Counted from the stretch's first letter, positions 1 through 6,886 are shown. The stretch is DNA of 10,740 nucleotides from Balneolales bacterium (GCA_007116685.1 SKIC01000140.1:1-10740), one strand, 5' to 3'. The notes: a model not told the origin generated them from the letters alone. A program made the numbers and translations.

Positions 1-292
1 AATGAGAATCGGCACGTAAAAAAATCTCTCCCTTTGCTTTTTCTATCATCAGGTTTAATGCAAAAGTTTGATGCTTTTGAGGATTGTGCATCAATTTCAC
101 CTGAGGATATTTTTGCGTAATGCCTTCTACTATGCCGACTGTCTTATCTGTACTTCCACCATCACAAACCAGAATTTCTTCCAGGTTTGGGTAATTTTGA
201 TTGATGAAACCAAAGATTACACGACCAATATGCTCTTCCTCATTATAGGTAGGTATGGCAATGGTTACCGTTGGCTGATCAAAAGATGACAT
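1..292 (-). CDS. Glycosyltransferase family 2, N-terminal part (runs off left edge)
   Basis: The minus strand opens with ATG at 292-290 and stays open to the window edge, giving 97 codons of an N-terminus that begins MSSFDQPTVTIAIPTYNEEE. This is the start of a GT-A fold family 2 glycosyltransferase: a beta strand followed by PTYNEEEH, then LEEILVCDGGSTDKT with the first nucleotide-sugar-binding Asp, then a stretch ending EIFLRADSH that holds the second Asp of the DxD-like site. The RADSH ending and the preceding NPQKHQTFALNL resemble ExoA-type enzymes that extend a lipid-linked sugar at the inner membrane during exopolysaccharide synthesis. Donor and acceptor cannot be told. It is divergent from the paa genes and fits functionally with the export genes at the right end. 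The C-terminus, where such enzymes often carry membrane helices, is outside the window. Confidence 0.85.
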   Translation of the reverse strand, partial: MSSFDQPTVTIAIPTYNEEEHIGRVIFGFINQNYPNLEEILVCDGGSTDKTVGIVEGITQKYPQVKLMHNPQKHQTFALNLMIEKAKGEIFLRADSH

Positions 293-302
293 GCTTTTCT
301 TT

Positions 303-318
303 TTTTGCATGCGCAAAA
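303..318. repeat. Short inverted repeat in the glycosyltransferase leader
   Basis: TTTTGC and GCAAAA are perfect 6-bp arms around ATGC. On the minus strand the repeat lies about 10 bases before the glycosyltransferase start codon and is followed by an A-rich run. It could be an operator or a small leader hairpin near the ribosome entry site. The arms are short, so chance is possible. Confidence 0.3.
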
Positions 319-555
319 GGTAAGAGTTTTAATGAAAAGGAATATGCTTTAAACCTGAATTATTCATGAGAATATGAAAATAAAGCATAAGCCGTTATCT
401 GCGGAAGAAATATGTAAATGCTTTGTTCATTAAAAATTTAGTGTGATAAGAAAATTTTACCGAATTAGTTGTGGCAGGCTTTGGTGAATAATCCGGGTCA
501 AAAACATTGGAAAATAATAAAACAAAAGCGGTTATCACATAATTGAGTTGGCGAG

Positions 556-575
556 TTTAATCTAATCAGATTAAA
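556..575. promoter_or_regulatory. Perfect inverted repeat upstream of paaA, candidate operator
   Basis: TTTAATCT (556-563) and AGATTAAA (568-575) are exact reverse complements separated by AATC. The site ends 47 bp before the paaA start. It covers the -33 position and most of the spacer of the candidate promoter at 556-588, which is where a dimeric repressor would block polymerase. The stem is AT-rich with no following T-run for this position, so a DNA-binding site is more likely than a terminator. A partly similar sequence lies before the GntR gene (6846-6865), making that regulator the natural candidate binder. This is an inference. Confidence 0.5.
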
Positions 576-588
576 TAATATTTATTTG
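556..588 (+). promoter_or_regulatory. Candidate promoter of the paa operon
   Basis: TTTATTTG at 581-588 matches the Bacteroidota -7 element TAnnTTTG at 7 of 8 positions. TTTA at 556-559 stands in for the -33 TTTG with a 21-bp spacer. Transcription would start near 592-595, leaving a leader of about 30 bases before the paaA ATG. Neither element is perfect, so this is a best guess rather than a clear promoter. Confidence 0.35.
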
Positions 589-622
589 TGAATTTTAGCG
601 GCTCTATCTATGTTACCGAACT

Positions 623-1594
623 ATGAACTTTAACGAGAAAAGCGCTTTTATGGAAGAACAAGCACGTTTAGATGAATTCAACAGAAAACTGGAAGCCGGT
701 GAAAAAATAGAGCCTAAAGACTGGATGCCAGAGCGTTTCAGAAAACAATTAATCAGAATGATGTCGCAACACGCACACTCTGAAATTGTGGGGATGTTAC
801 CCGAAGGTAACTGGATAACCCGCGCACCATCATTGCGCAGAAAACTGATATTATTAGCCAAAGTACAAGACGAGGCGGGTCATGGTCTGTATTTGTACAG
901 CGGCACTGAAACATTGGGCGTTAGCCGTGAGCAACTTATCGAAGATTTACACTCAGGGCGTGCTAAATACGCAAATATTTTTAACTACCCCACTTTAACA
1001 TGGGCCGATATTCCAATAATCGGATGGCTGGTTGACGGTGCTGCAATTGTGAATCAGACTATGCTTGCGAAAAGCTCCTATGGACCTTATGCTCGGGCAA
1101 ACCTGAGAATTTGTAAAGAAGAAAGTTTCCATAAAAAGCAGGGTTACGAAGCCGTTGCTTTACTTGCTAACGGAACCCCCGAGCAGAAAAAAATGGTACA
1201 AGATGCCGTTGACCGCTGGTGGTGGCCTACACTCATGATGTTTGGTCCTCACGATAGTAATTCTCCCAACAGTTCTGAGCTCATCAACTGGAAAGTTAAA
1301 ACCAAAACCAATGATGAATTACGCCAAAGTTTTGTAGACCGTACAGTAGAAGAAGCACATGCCGTTGGATTAACCATTCCAGATCCTGATTTAAAGTTTA
1401 ATGAAGAAATCGGCCATTGGGATTTTGGTCCAATTGATTTCGACGAACTTTATCGCGTTGTAAATGGCGATGGCCCCTGTAATAAAGAACGTTTGGATGC
1501 CCGACGCTCAGCCTGGGATAACGGAGCCTGGGTTCGAGATGCAGCCAGCGAATATGCTCGAAAACAAAAATTACGCACAATTAAGGCTTCTTAA
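623..1594 (+). CDS. paaA: Phenylacetyl-CoA 1,2-epoxidase catalytic subunit PaaA
   Basis: This 323-residue protein is the oxygenase subunit of the multicomponent enzyme that converts phenylacetyl-CoA to ring-1,2-epoxyphenylacetyl-CoA in the cytoplasm, using O2 and NADPH-derived electrons. It is a ferritin-like di-iron protein. Visible ligands are E54 in SQHAHSEIVGM, the E84-x-x-H87 pair in VQDEAGHG and the E167-x-x-H170 pair in CKEESFH. The EPKDWMPERFRK and MLPEGNWITRAPSLRRK segments are typical of the family, and the length is close to the roughly 309 residues of E. coli PaaA. The start at 623 is the furthest upstream in frame. Met10 at 650 (MEEQARL) would align better with the E. coli N-terminus and cannot be excluded. 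It is first in the operon, 7 bp before paaB. Confidence 0.96.
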   Translation: MNFNEKSAFMEEQARLDEFNRKLEAGEKIEPKDWMPERFRKQLIRMMSQHAHSEIVGMLPEGNWITRAPSLRRKLILLAKVQDEAGHGLYLYSGTETLGVSREQLIEDLHSGRAKYANIFNYPTLTWADIPIIGWLVDGAAIVNQTMLAKSSYGPYARANLRICKEESFHKKQGYEAVALLANGTPEQKKMVQDAVDRWWWPTLMMFGPHDSNSPNSSELINWKVKTKTNDELRQSFVDRTVEEAHAVGLTIPDPDLKFNEEIGHWDFGPIDFDELYRVVNGDGPCNKERLDARRSAWDNGAWVRDAASEYARKQKLRTIKAS

Positions 1595-1601
1595 ATAAGA
1601 T

Positions 1602-1898
1602 ATGAGTGAAATAACTAACGACTGGCCGGTTTGGGAGGTTTTTACCCAGAAGAAATCGGGTGCACCTCACGAGCATGCAGGAAATTTACATGCTCCGGAT
1701 GCCGAAATGGCTTTACAAAATGCACGCGATGTTTACTCCCGGCGAAATGAAGCTGTAAGTATTTGGGTAGTTCCGGCAGAACATATTGTGAGCTCTACTC
1801 CCGAGGATATGGGGCCGTTTTTTGATCCGGCAAACGATAAAATCTATCGTCATCCGCAATTTTACTCAGTGCCGAAAGTCGTGAAAAAGAGGAGTTAA
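1602..1898 (+). CDS. paaB: Phenylacetyl-CoA epoxidase small subunit PaaB
   Basis: This 98-residue protein is the small non-catalytic subunit of the phenylacetyl-CoA epoxidase, which in E. coli bridges PaaAC units into larger assemblies. The sequence shows the family pattern: WPVWEVFTQKKSGAPHEHAGNLHAPD near the N-terminus, ALQNARDVYSRRNEAVSIWVVP in the middle, and a C-terminal segment with FFDPANDKIYRHPQFY. Length agrees with the usual 95 or so residues. It lies 7 bp after paaA, and its stop is 1 bp before the paaC start, so co-translation with paaC is likely. It has no metal-binding motif and no signal peptide. Confidence 0.95.
   Translation: MSEITNDWPVWEVFTQKKSGAPHEHAGNLHAPDAEMALQNARDVYSRRNEAVSIWVVPAEHIVSSTPEDMGPFFDPANDKIYRHPQFYSVPKVVKKRS
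1888..1894 (+). promoter_or_regulatory. Strong Shine-Dalgarno before paaC
   Basis: AGAGGAG lies 5 bases before the paaC ATG and inside the end of paaB. It stands out because most other starts here have no purine-rich site. It fixes the paaC start at 1900. Confidence 0.6.
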
Positions 1899-1899
1899 T

Positions 1900-2661
1900 A
1901 TGACAAAGCAAGAAGCTTTATTCACGTATCTCCTACGGCTGGCAGATGACCGCTTAATTTTAGGGCATCGCCTTTCTGAATGGTGTGGTCATGGACCCGT
2001 GCTGGAGGAAGACATCGCTTTGGCAAATATGGCACTTGATAATATTGGCCATGCCACCTCTCTGTTAACATACGCTGCTGAAGTTGAAGACAAAGGTAGA
2101 AATGAAGATCAGTTAGCTTTTTTCAGAGATGTGAGGGAATACACCAACATTAAATTGGTTGAGTTGCCCAAAGGAGATTTCGGATTTACTATAGCAAGGC
2201 AGTTTTTATTCTCCACATTTGCGATGTTGCATTATGAGGCATTAAAAGACTGTGCTGATCCCCAATTAAAAGGTATGACTGCCAAAGCATTAAAAGAGTA
2301 CCGTTATCATCATCGCCATAGTAAGCAATGGATTATCCGATTGGGAGACGGCACAAAAGAAAGCCATGAGCGCATTCAAAAATCTATAAATGATTTATGG
2401 ATGTACACCAATGAGCTTTTCTTTATGAATGAGGTTGATGAAGTACTTATTTCCGAAAAAATAGCGGTTAATCTCGAAAAATTGCGCAGTGATTGGCAAA
2501 AGCTCGTGGAAGAAACCCTGAAAGAAGCGACCTTAGAAATACCTGATTACAAGCAGTATATGCAACAAGGTGGCCGCAACGGAATACATACAGAGCATTT
2601 GGGTTATCTATTAGGAGAAATGCAACAACTCCCAAGAATGTATCCGGAAGCTCAGTGGTAA
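1900..2661 (+). CDS. paaC: Phenylacetyl-CoA epoxidase structural subunit PaaC
   Basis: This 253-residue protein is the ferritin-like partner of PaaA. Together they form the epoxidase core heterodimer, PaaC being the non-catalytic member. Supporting segments are LLRLADDRLILGHRLSEWCG near the N-terminus, EDIALANMALDNIGHA in the first helix pair, and a C-terminal HTEHLGYLLGEMQQLPRMYP that closely resembles E. coli PaaC. The position equivalent to the PaaA E-x-x-H iron motif reads N-I-G-H here (residues 48-51), which fits loss of iron binding in this subunit. It begins 1 bp after paaB with a good Shine-Dalgarno and ends 1 bp before paaD. Length matches the family. Confidence 0.95.
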   Translation: MTKQEALFTYLLRLADDRLILGHRLSEWCGHGPVLEEDIALANMALDNIGHATSLLTYAAEVEDKGRNEDQLAFFRDVREYTNIKLVELPKGDFGFTIARQFLFSTFAMLHYEALKDCADPQLKGMTAKALKEYRYHHRHSKQWIIRLGDGTKESHERIQKSINDLWMYTNELFFMNEVDEVLISEKIAVNLEKLRSDWQKLVEETLKEATLEIPDYKQYMQQGGRNGIHTEHLGYLLGEMQQLPRMYPEAQW

Positions 2662-2662
2662 T

Positions 2663-3157
2663 ATGATAGACACAATGCCCTCCATAGATCAGGTTTGGGA
2701 ATTTCTCTCAGAGGTAGAGGACCCTGAAATTCCTGTTCTCAATGTAGTGGAAATGGGCATAGTTCGTAAAGCTTATTATGATGATAACAATAAGTTGTGG
2801 GTTCATATCACCCCTACTTATTCCGGCTGTCCGGCAATGACAGCCATAGAGATGGATGTGAGAGCAAAATTGTTTGAGAAAGGTTTCAAAGAGTTTCAGG
2901 TTAAAACTGATTTCTCTGAAATCTGGACAACAGACTGGATGACACATGAGGCACAAAGGAAATTGAAAGAATATGGCATTGCACCTCCCAAAGCTATGCC
3001 TACAAATGCAGAAGAACTTGGAGATAAGGTGATACCATGCCCGTGGTGTGATTCCCTTGAAACTGCACTGGAGAGTGAGTTTGGGTCTACTGCTTGTAAA
3101 GCTTTATTCTATTGTCACTCCTGTCACCAACCATTCGAGCACTTTAAGTGTATTTGA
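2663..3157 (+). CDS. paaD: PaaD, MIP18/DUF59-type maturation factor of the epoxidase
   Basis: This 164-residue protein has an N-terminal MIP18 (DUF59, SufT-like) domain at about residues 8-95, with the EVEDPEIPVLNVVEMGIV and YSGCPAM motifs (conserved Cys56). A C-terminal zinc-ribbon-like domain has C126-x-x-C129, C145, C151-x-x-C154 and C163. PaaD is required for phenylacetyl-CoA epoxidase function and is thought to help iron or Fe-S assembly of the complex, possibly of the PaaE reductase. Met5 (2675) is an alternative start. The frame begins 1 bp after paaC. It is followed by the longest gap inside the operon (29 bp), exactly where paaE and paaF would sit in E. coli. Confidence 0.93.
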   Translation: MIDTMPSIDQVWEFLSEVEDPEIPVLNVVEMGIVRKAYYDDNNKLWVHITPTYSGCPAMTAIEMDVRAKLFEKGFKEFQVKTDFSEIWTTDWMTHEAQRKLKEYGIAPPKAMPTNAEELGDKVIPCPWCDSLETALESEFGSTACKALFYCHSCHQPFEHFKCI

Positions 3158-3180
3158 GTTTAATCCTAACATAATATTTT
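3156..3180. promoter_or_regulatory. Possible internal regulatory site between paaD and paaG
   Basis: GAGTTTAATC (3156-3165) and ATAATATTT (3171-3179) repeat two blocks found in the same order before paaA (553-562 and 575-583), here with a shorter spacing. Only one half of the upstream palindrome is preserved. It may be a remnant or half-operator. AT-rich chance similarity is possible. Confidence 0.25.
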
Positions 3181-3186
3181 ATAATT

Positions 3187-3969
3187 ATGGCAATGATAGA
3201 ATACAGCACCGACGGCGCAGTAGCCACTATCCGACTTAACCGTCCGGATAAATTGAATTCATTTACCATGACTATGGCAACTGAAATGCTACAGGCTTTG
3301 GATAACTGCACATCAGAAGATATAAGAGCCGTAATTATTACTGGTAATGGTCGAGCTTTTTGTGCCGGACAAGACTTAGCAGAGGCAATCAGTAAGCAGG
3401 AAGACCCTGAATTTGAACTTTCGGAAATTGTAGAGTTTACTTATAAGCCCATCGTTATGGCTATTAGGAATCTGGAAAAGCCGGTTATAGCTGCTGTAAA
3501 TGGAACTGCAGCCGGAGCAGGAGCCAATATCGCTTTTGCCTGCGATATAGCACTTGCAACAAAATCTGCAAAATTTATCCAATCTTTCAGCCAAATTAGC
3601 TTGATACCTGATAGTGGCGGGACCTGGACTTTGCCCAGACTGATTGGACAACAAAGAGCTGCTTATTTGATGATGACCGGAGATAAAGTAAGCGCAGAAG
3701 AAGCCTTACACATGGGGATGATTGCCAAAGTTGTTGAGGATGAACAATTAGAAGAAGAAGCTACTTCCTTAGCACAAAAACTGGCATCTATGCCTACAAA
3801 AGGCTTTGCACTTACAAAAAAAGCGTTACAAGCATCTTCAAAAAACAGCTTTGAAGAACAACTAAAATTGGAATCAGAACTACAGGCTGAAGCCGGAAAA
3901 TCTTATGATTATAACGAAGGTGTGCAAGCCTTTTTAGAAAAAAGAAAACCTGAATTTAAAGGAAGATAA
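3187..3969 (+). CDS. paaG: PaaG, 1,2-epoxyphenylacetyl-CoA isomerase (crotonase family)
   Basis: This 260-residue crotonase-fold enzyme should isomerise ring-1,2-epoxyphenylacetyl-CoA to the seven-membered oxepin-CoA, and in the lower pathway may shift a double bond in dehydroadipyl-CoA. Oxyanion-hole segments are visible at FCAGQDL (58-64) and NGTAAGAGAN (105-114). The motif LIPDSGGTW puts Asp142 where hydratases have a catalytic Glu, and the C-terminus reads YNEGVQAFLEKRKPEFKGR. These features match E. coli PaaG rather than PaaF, which keeps two catalytic Glu residues. It is the only crotonase in the window, so a second role as hydratase cannot be excluded. Met3 (3193) is an alternative start. 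It lies 7 bp before paaH. Confidence 0.88.
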   Translation: MAMIEYSTDGAVATIRLNRPDKLNSFTMTMATEMLQALDNCTSEDIRAVIITGNGRAFCAGQDLAEAISKQEDPEFELSEIVEFTYKPIVMAIRNLEKPVIAAVNGTAAGAGANIAFACDIALATKSAKFIQSFSQISLIPDSGGTWTLPRLIGQQRAAYLMMTGDKVSAEEALHMGMIAKVVEDEQLEEEATSLAQKLASMPTKGFALTKKALQASSKNSFEEQLKLESELQAEAGKSYDYNEGVQAFLEKRKPEFKGR

Positions 3970-3976
3970 TAACGGA

Positions 3977-5158
3977 ATGAGTTTAAGTATTGCCAATAAA
4001 ATTGGCGTTTGTGGCGCAGGAACCATGGGTAATGGTATTGCGCAAATTACTGCCACATTTGGTCATGAGGTAGTGGTTTATGATCAATCAGACGAAGCAC
4101 TTTCTAAAGCCAAAGCCGGCTTAATAAAAATCATGAATCGGCTGGTTGAAAAAGGTAGATTAGAACAATCGGAATCCGAACAGATTATTGGCAGAATAGA
4201 ATACACAAATGATCTTAACAAGCTATCTGATTCGGGATTGGTAATTGAAGCGATAATTGAGAATCTGGAAATAAAAAAGACCTTATTTCAAAGTATTGAA
4301 GAACTTGTTGCGGAAGAATGTATTCTGGCTTCTAACACTTCTTCCCTGTCTATTGCATCCATATCTTCGGCCTTAAAAAAGCCGGAGCGATTTTTAGGTA
4401 TTCACTTTTTCAACCCTGCTCCATTAATGCCTTTAGTGGAGATTATTCCCGGTGTGGCTACCGATCATTCCGTTACTGATTCTGCAAAAAAATTAATTGC
4501 AGATTGGGGGAAAACTACCGTTTTAGCCAAAGATACGCCCGGTTTTATCGTAAATCGTGTCGCGCGACCTTTTTACAGCGAATCGATAAGAATGCTGGAA
4601 GAAGGCGTAGCAGATGCGGCCACCATAGATTGGGCACTTACAGAATTAGGTGGCTTCCGAATGGGTCCCTTTACCTTGATGGATTTTATTGGTCACGATG
4701 TGAATTATATTGTTACCGAAACAGTATTTGAAGCCTTCTTTTACGACCCGCGCTTCAAACCGTCCTTTACTCAAAAGCGATTATACGAAGCCGGATTTCT
4801 AGGTCGTAAAACAGGCCGGGGTTTCTATGATTATCACGACGGTGCAACCAATCCGGAGCCTAACAAAGATTATTTGTTAGGCAAGTACATCTTAAATCGC
4901 GTATTGGTCATGCTAATCAACGAAGCCATAGACGCTGTATTTATGAATGTTGCGAGTAAAGAAGATGTAGAGTTAGCGATGACCAAAGGTGTAAACTATC
5001 CTAAAGGCTTGTTGCACTGGGCTGATGAAATCGGGCTTGAGCACGTACTTACCTCATTGCAAGAACTTCAGAACGAATATGGAGAAGACCGCTATCGCCC
5101 AAATCCTCTTCTAAAACGCATGGTTACGAATAAAAAGACATTTTTCGGAGCATCCTAA
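3977..5158 (+). CDS. paaH: PaaH, 3-hydroxyadipyl-CoA dehydrogenase
   Basis: This 393-residue NAD-dependent dehydrogenase should oxidise 3-hydroxyadipyl-CoA to 3-oxoadipyl-CoA. The Rossmann domain starts with GVCGAGTMGNGIAQ (GxGxxG at 13-18) and has Asp36 after the second strand, favouring NAD. Further motifs are NTSSLSI (120-126), the catalytic His143 in LGIHFFNPAPLM and Glu155. Two C-terminal 3HCDH domains follow: FIVNRVARPFYSE to GRKTGRGFYDY, then RVLVMLINEAIDA to YGEDRYRPNPLL. E. coli PaaH (about 475 residues, from memory) has an extra linker of some 80 residues between these domains that is missing here. The start lies 7 bp after paaG, and the stop overlaps the paaI start by one base (TAATG), indicating coupled translation. 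Confidence 0.93.
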   Translation: MSLSIANKIGVCGAGTMGNGIAQITATFGHEVVVYDQSDEALSKAKAGLIKIMNRLVEKGRLEQSESEQIIGRIEYTNDLNKLSDSGLVIEAIIENLEIKKTLFQSIEELVAEECILASNTSSLSIASISSALKKPERFLGIHFFNPAPLMPLVEIIPGVATDHSVTDSAKKLIADWGKTTVLAKDTPGFIVNRVARPFYSESIRMLEEGVADAATIDWALTELGGFRMGPFTLMDFIGHDVNYIVTETVFEAFFYDPRFKPSFTQKRLYEAGFLGRKTGRGFYDYHDGATNPEPNKDYLLGKYILNRVLVMLINEAIDAVFMNVASKEDVELAMTKGVNYPKGLLHWADEIGLEHVLTSLQELQNEYGEDRYRPNPLLKRMVTNKKTFFGAS

Positions 5159-5565
5159 TGTCCCTGCAAACTCCTCATGAAATGCTGGCTTCCGATGCTT
5201 TTAGTACATGGCTGGGAGTTGAGATTTTAGAAGTAAATCCCGCAAAATGCACTATTAAAGCTGAAATCAGAGAGGGATTTACTAACGGTTTCAAGGTAAG
5301 TCATGGTGGGATTTTGTTTTCACTTTGCGATTCTGCTGTTGCCTTCGCTGCAAATACTCATGATCGTGTGGCTTTATCTACTCAAAATAGCATCCATTAT
5401 GTAAAAGCCGTTAAGGCTAGTGATATTATCACCGTGACAGCCAAGGAAATTTCAAGAAGTAATAAACTCGGAACATATCTTGCTGAAGCTTTTAATCAGC
5501 ATAACGAGTTGGTTGCCTATTTTAACGGCTCGGTTTATTTCACCTCAAACAAACACACATCCTAA
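5158..5565 (+). CDS. paaI: PaaI, hotdog-fold acyl-CoA thioesterase
   Basis: This 135-residue single-domain hotdog thioesterase is thought to hydrolyse ring-hydroxylated phenylacetyl-CoA, releasing CoA trapped in dead-end thioesters. The signature lies at about residues 42-66: TNGFKVSHGG, then ILFSLCDSAVAFAAN, with His49 and Gly50-Gly51 around the start of the central helix and Asp58 at the usual catalytic acid position. The C-terminal strands contain SIHYVKAV and AYFNGSVYFT. Length fits the family. Its ATG shares one base with the paaH stop, and it ends 10 bp before paaJ. It functions in the cytoplasm as a homotetramer in characterised relatives. Confidence 0.93.
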   Translation: MSLQTPHEMLASDAFSTWLGVEILEVNPAKCTIKAEIREGFTNGFKVSHGGILFSLCDSAVAFAANTHDRVALSTQNSIHYVKAVKASDIITVTAKEISRSNKLGTYLAEAFNQHNELVAYFNGSVYFTSNKHTS

Positions 5566-5575
5566 CAAAATATTT

Positions 5576-6790
5576 ATGTCTCTCCCATCCGCATATATTG
5601 TTGACGGTATCCGCACAGCAATCGGTAATTTTACAGGCACACTCTCCACAATTAGAACTGATGATTTGGCAGCTCATGTTATAAAAGCTTTGATGGAGCG
5701 TCATCCTAATCTGGATTCTGCTGCTATTGATGATGTCATCTTGGGTTGTGCAAATCAGGCTGGAGAAGACAATCGTAATATTGCCAGAATGGCTTTGCTC
5801 CTGGCCGGTTTACCCTGGACTGTGCCCGGCGAGACCGTTAACCGATTATGTGCTTCCGGTATGTCTGCCGCTATTCATGCTGCTCGGGCGATTATAGCCG
5901 GAGATGGCGACTTGTTTATAGCCGGAGGAGTTGAACACATGACCCGCGGACCTTGGGTAATTTCTAAAGTATCCCAACCCTTTGGCAGAGACGCCGAAAT
6001 GCACGATTCCAGCTTCGGTTGGCGATTTATCAATCCTAAAATGCAAGATTTATACGGCACCGAGGGCATGGGAAATACTGCGGAAAATCTCGCAGAGATG
6101 TATAATATCAATCGGGAAGATCAGGATAATTTCGCTTGGCAATCTCAAATGAAAGCAGCGGACGCAAGATCAAAAGGAAGGTTTGCAAAAGAAATCACAG
6201 CCGTATCCATCCCTCAGCGAAAAAAGGATCCCATAATTTTTGATGCTGATGAATTTATTCGTCCAAATACCTCGATGGAGGTTTTGGCGAAATTGCGTCC
6301 CGCTTTTAAAAAAGACGGAACGGTTACGGCAGGAAATGCCAGTGGCTTAAACGACGGTGCCGGAGTTTTACTGATAGCATCAGAAGAAGGACTAAAAACT
6401 CATAATCTTACGCCAAAAGCAGAAATTATCAGCTCCGGAGTGGCCGGTGTTGAACCCCGAATTATGGGAATCGGGCCTGTTGAAGCCAGTAAGATTGCTC
6501 TCAAAAAAGCCGGTTTGAGTCTTGACGATATGGATATCATTGAAATCAACGAGGCTTTTTCTGCTCAGGTTTTGGCATGCACTCGCAAATTAGGTTTGGC
6601 AGATGACGATCCCAGAATTAACCCCAATGGCGGTGCAATTGCCTTGGGACATCCCTTGGGAATGTCTGGCGCCAGAATTCTGCAAACTGCTGCTCTGGAA
6701 TTGGAAGAAAAAAACAAGACGTACGCTTTGGTAACCATGTGTATAGGTGTGGGCCAAGGCTATGCATCTATCATTAAAAGGTGTTCATAG
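5576..6790 (+). CDS. paaJ: PaaJ, 3-oxoadipyl-CoA/3-oxo-5,6-dehydrosuberyl-CoA thiolase
   Basis: This 404-residue thiolase should cleave 3-oxo-5,6-dehydrosuberyl-CoA and later 3-oxoadipyl-CoA with free CoA, the second cut giving acetyl-CoA and succinyl-CoA. The catalytic set is complete: nucleophile Cys92 in NRLCASGMSA, His359 in GGAIALGHPLGMSGAR and Cys389 in CIGVGQG. The GEDNRNIARMALLLAGLP segment is typical of the PaaJ/PcaF subgroup and not of general acetyl-CoA acetyltransferases. I chose ATG 5576 because the protein then begins MSLPSAYIVDGIRTAIG as thiolases do. The frame is open further upstream, but only inside paaI. It is the last gene of the tight paa run. No clear terminator follows, so the regulator gene downstream may be partly read from the same transcript. 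Confidence 0.94.
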   Translation: MSLPSAYIVDGIRTAIGNFTGTLSTIRTDDLAAHVIKALMERHPNLDSAAIDDVILGCANQAGEDNRNIARMALLLAGLPWTVPGETVNRLCASGMSAAIHAARAIIAGDGDLFIAGGVEHMTRGPWVISKVSQPFGRDAEMHDSSFGWRFINPKMQDLYGTEGMGNTAENLAEMYNINREDQDNFAWQSQMKAADARSKGRFAKEITAVSIPQRKKDPIIFDADEFIRPNTSMEVLAKLRPAFKKDGTVTAGNASGLNDGAGVLLIASEEGLKTHNLTPKAEIISSGVAGVEPRIMGIGPVEASKIALKKAGLSLDDMDIIEINEAFSAQVLACTRKLGLADDDPRINPNGGAIALGHPLGMSGARILQTAALELEEKNKTYALVTMCIGVGQGYASIIKRCS

Positions 6791-6845
6791 GCAATTTTGT
6801 AATCCACATGCTACACTAAATTTCAAAAGTCAGGGAAATAAGTTA

Positions 6846-6886
6846 CTTTATTAAATCAGACTATACGTTTGATTGTTTATACGTCT
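6846..6886. promoter_or_regulatory. Repeat-containing control region before the GntR gene
   Basis: Two copies of TATACGT (6862-6868 and 6878-6884) lie 16 bp apart as direct repeats. AGAC (6858-6861) and GTCT (6883-6886) form an outer inverted pair. The left part, 6846-6865, matches the paaA palindrome at 14 of 20 positions, with the core AATCAGA shared exactly. GntR/HutC regulators commonly bind inverted repeats in their own promoters, so this may be an autoregulatory site. The matches are imperfect. Confidence 0.35.

Larger units (their letters stand above)
293..622. other. Divergent intergenic region between glycosyltransferase and paaA
   Basis: About 330 bp with no credible gene on either strand. 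It must hold the promoters of both divergent genes. The right third carries the operator-like inverted repeat and candidate paaA promoter listed separately. Just upstream of the glycosyltransferase start there is a TTTTGC-ATGC-GCAAAA inverted repeat (303-318). I see nothing recognisable in the middle, about 350-540, which is AT-rich and without obvious hairpins. Confidence 0.6.

Noticed and set aside
68..289. Open reading frame on the plus strand, 73 codons
   Set aside because: It is antisense to the glycosyltransferase, whose minus-strand translation has clear family motifs; the plus-strand peptide resembles nothing.
339..346. GGAATATG upstream of the glycosyltransferase as a copy of the 8446-8510 motif
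   Set aside because: Only about seven bases match in an AT-rich region, which is expected by chance.
470..495. Sigma-54-like TGGCAGG before paaA
   Set aside because: The -12 half reads GGTG rather than TTGC, so the match is restricted to the -24 half.
3048..3239. Small plus-strand frame spanning the paaD-paaG junction
   Set aside because: It overlaps the end of paaD and the start of paaG in another frame and has no recognisable features.
5480..5575. N-terminal extension of the thiolase
   Set aside because: The frame is open upstream, but these codons lie within paaI and give a hydrophobic peptide unlike any thiolase; ATG 5576 gives a normal N-terminus.
6791..6845. Terminator after paaJ
   Set aside because: Only a TTTTG/CAAAA pair with a large loop is visible, without a following T-run; no convincing hairpin was found.
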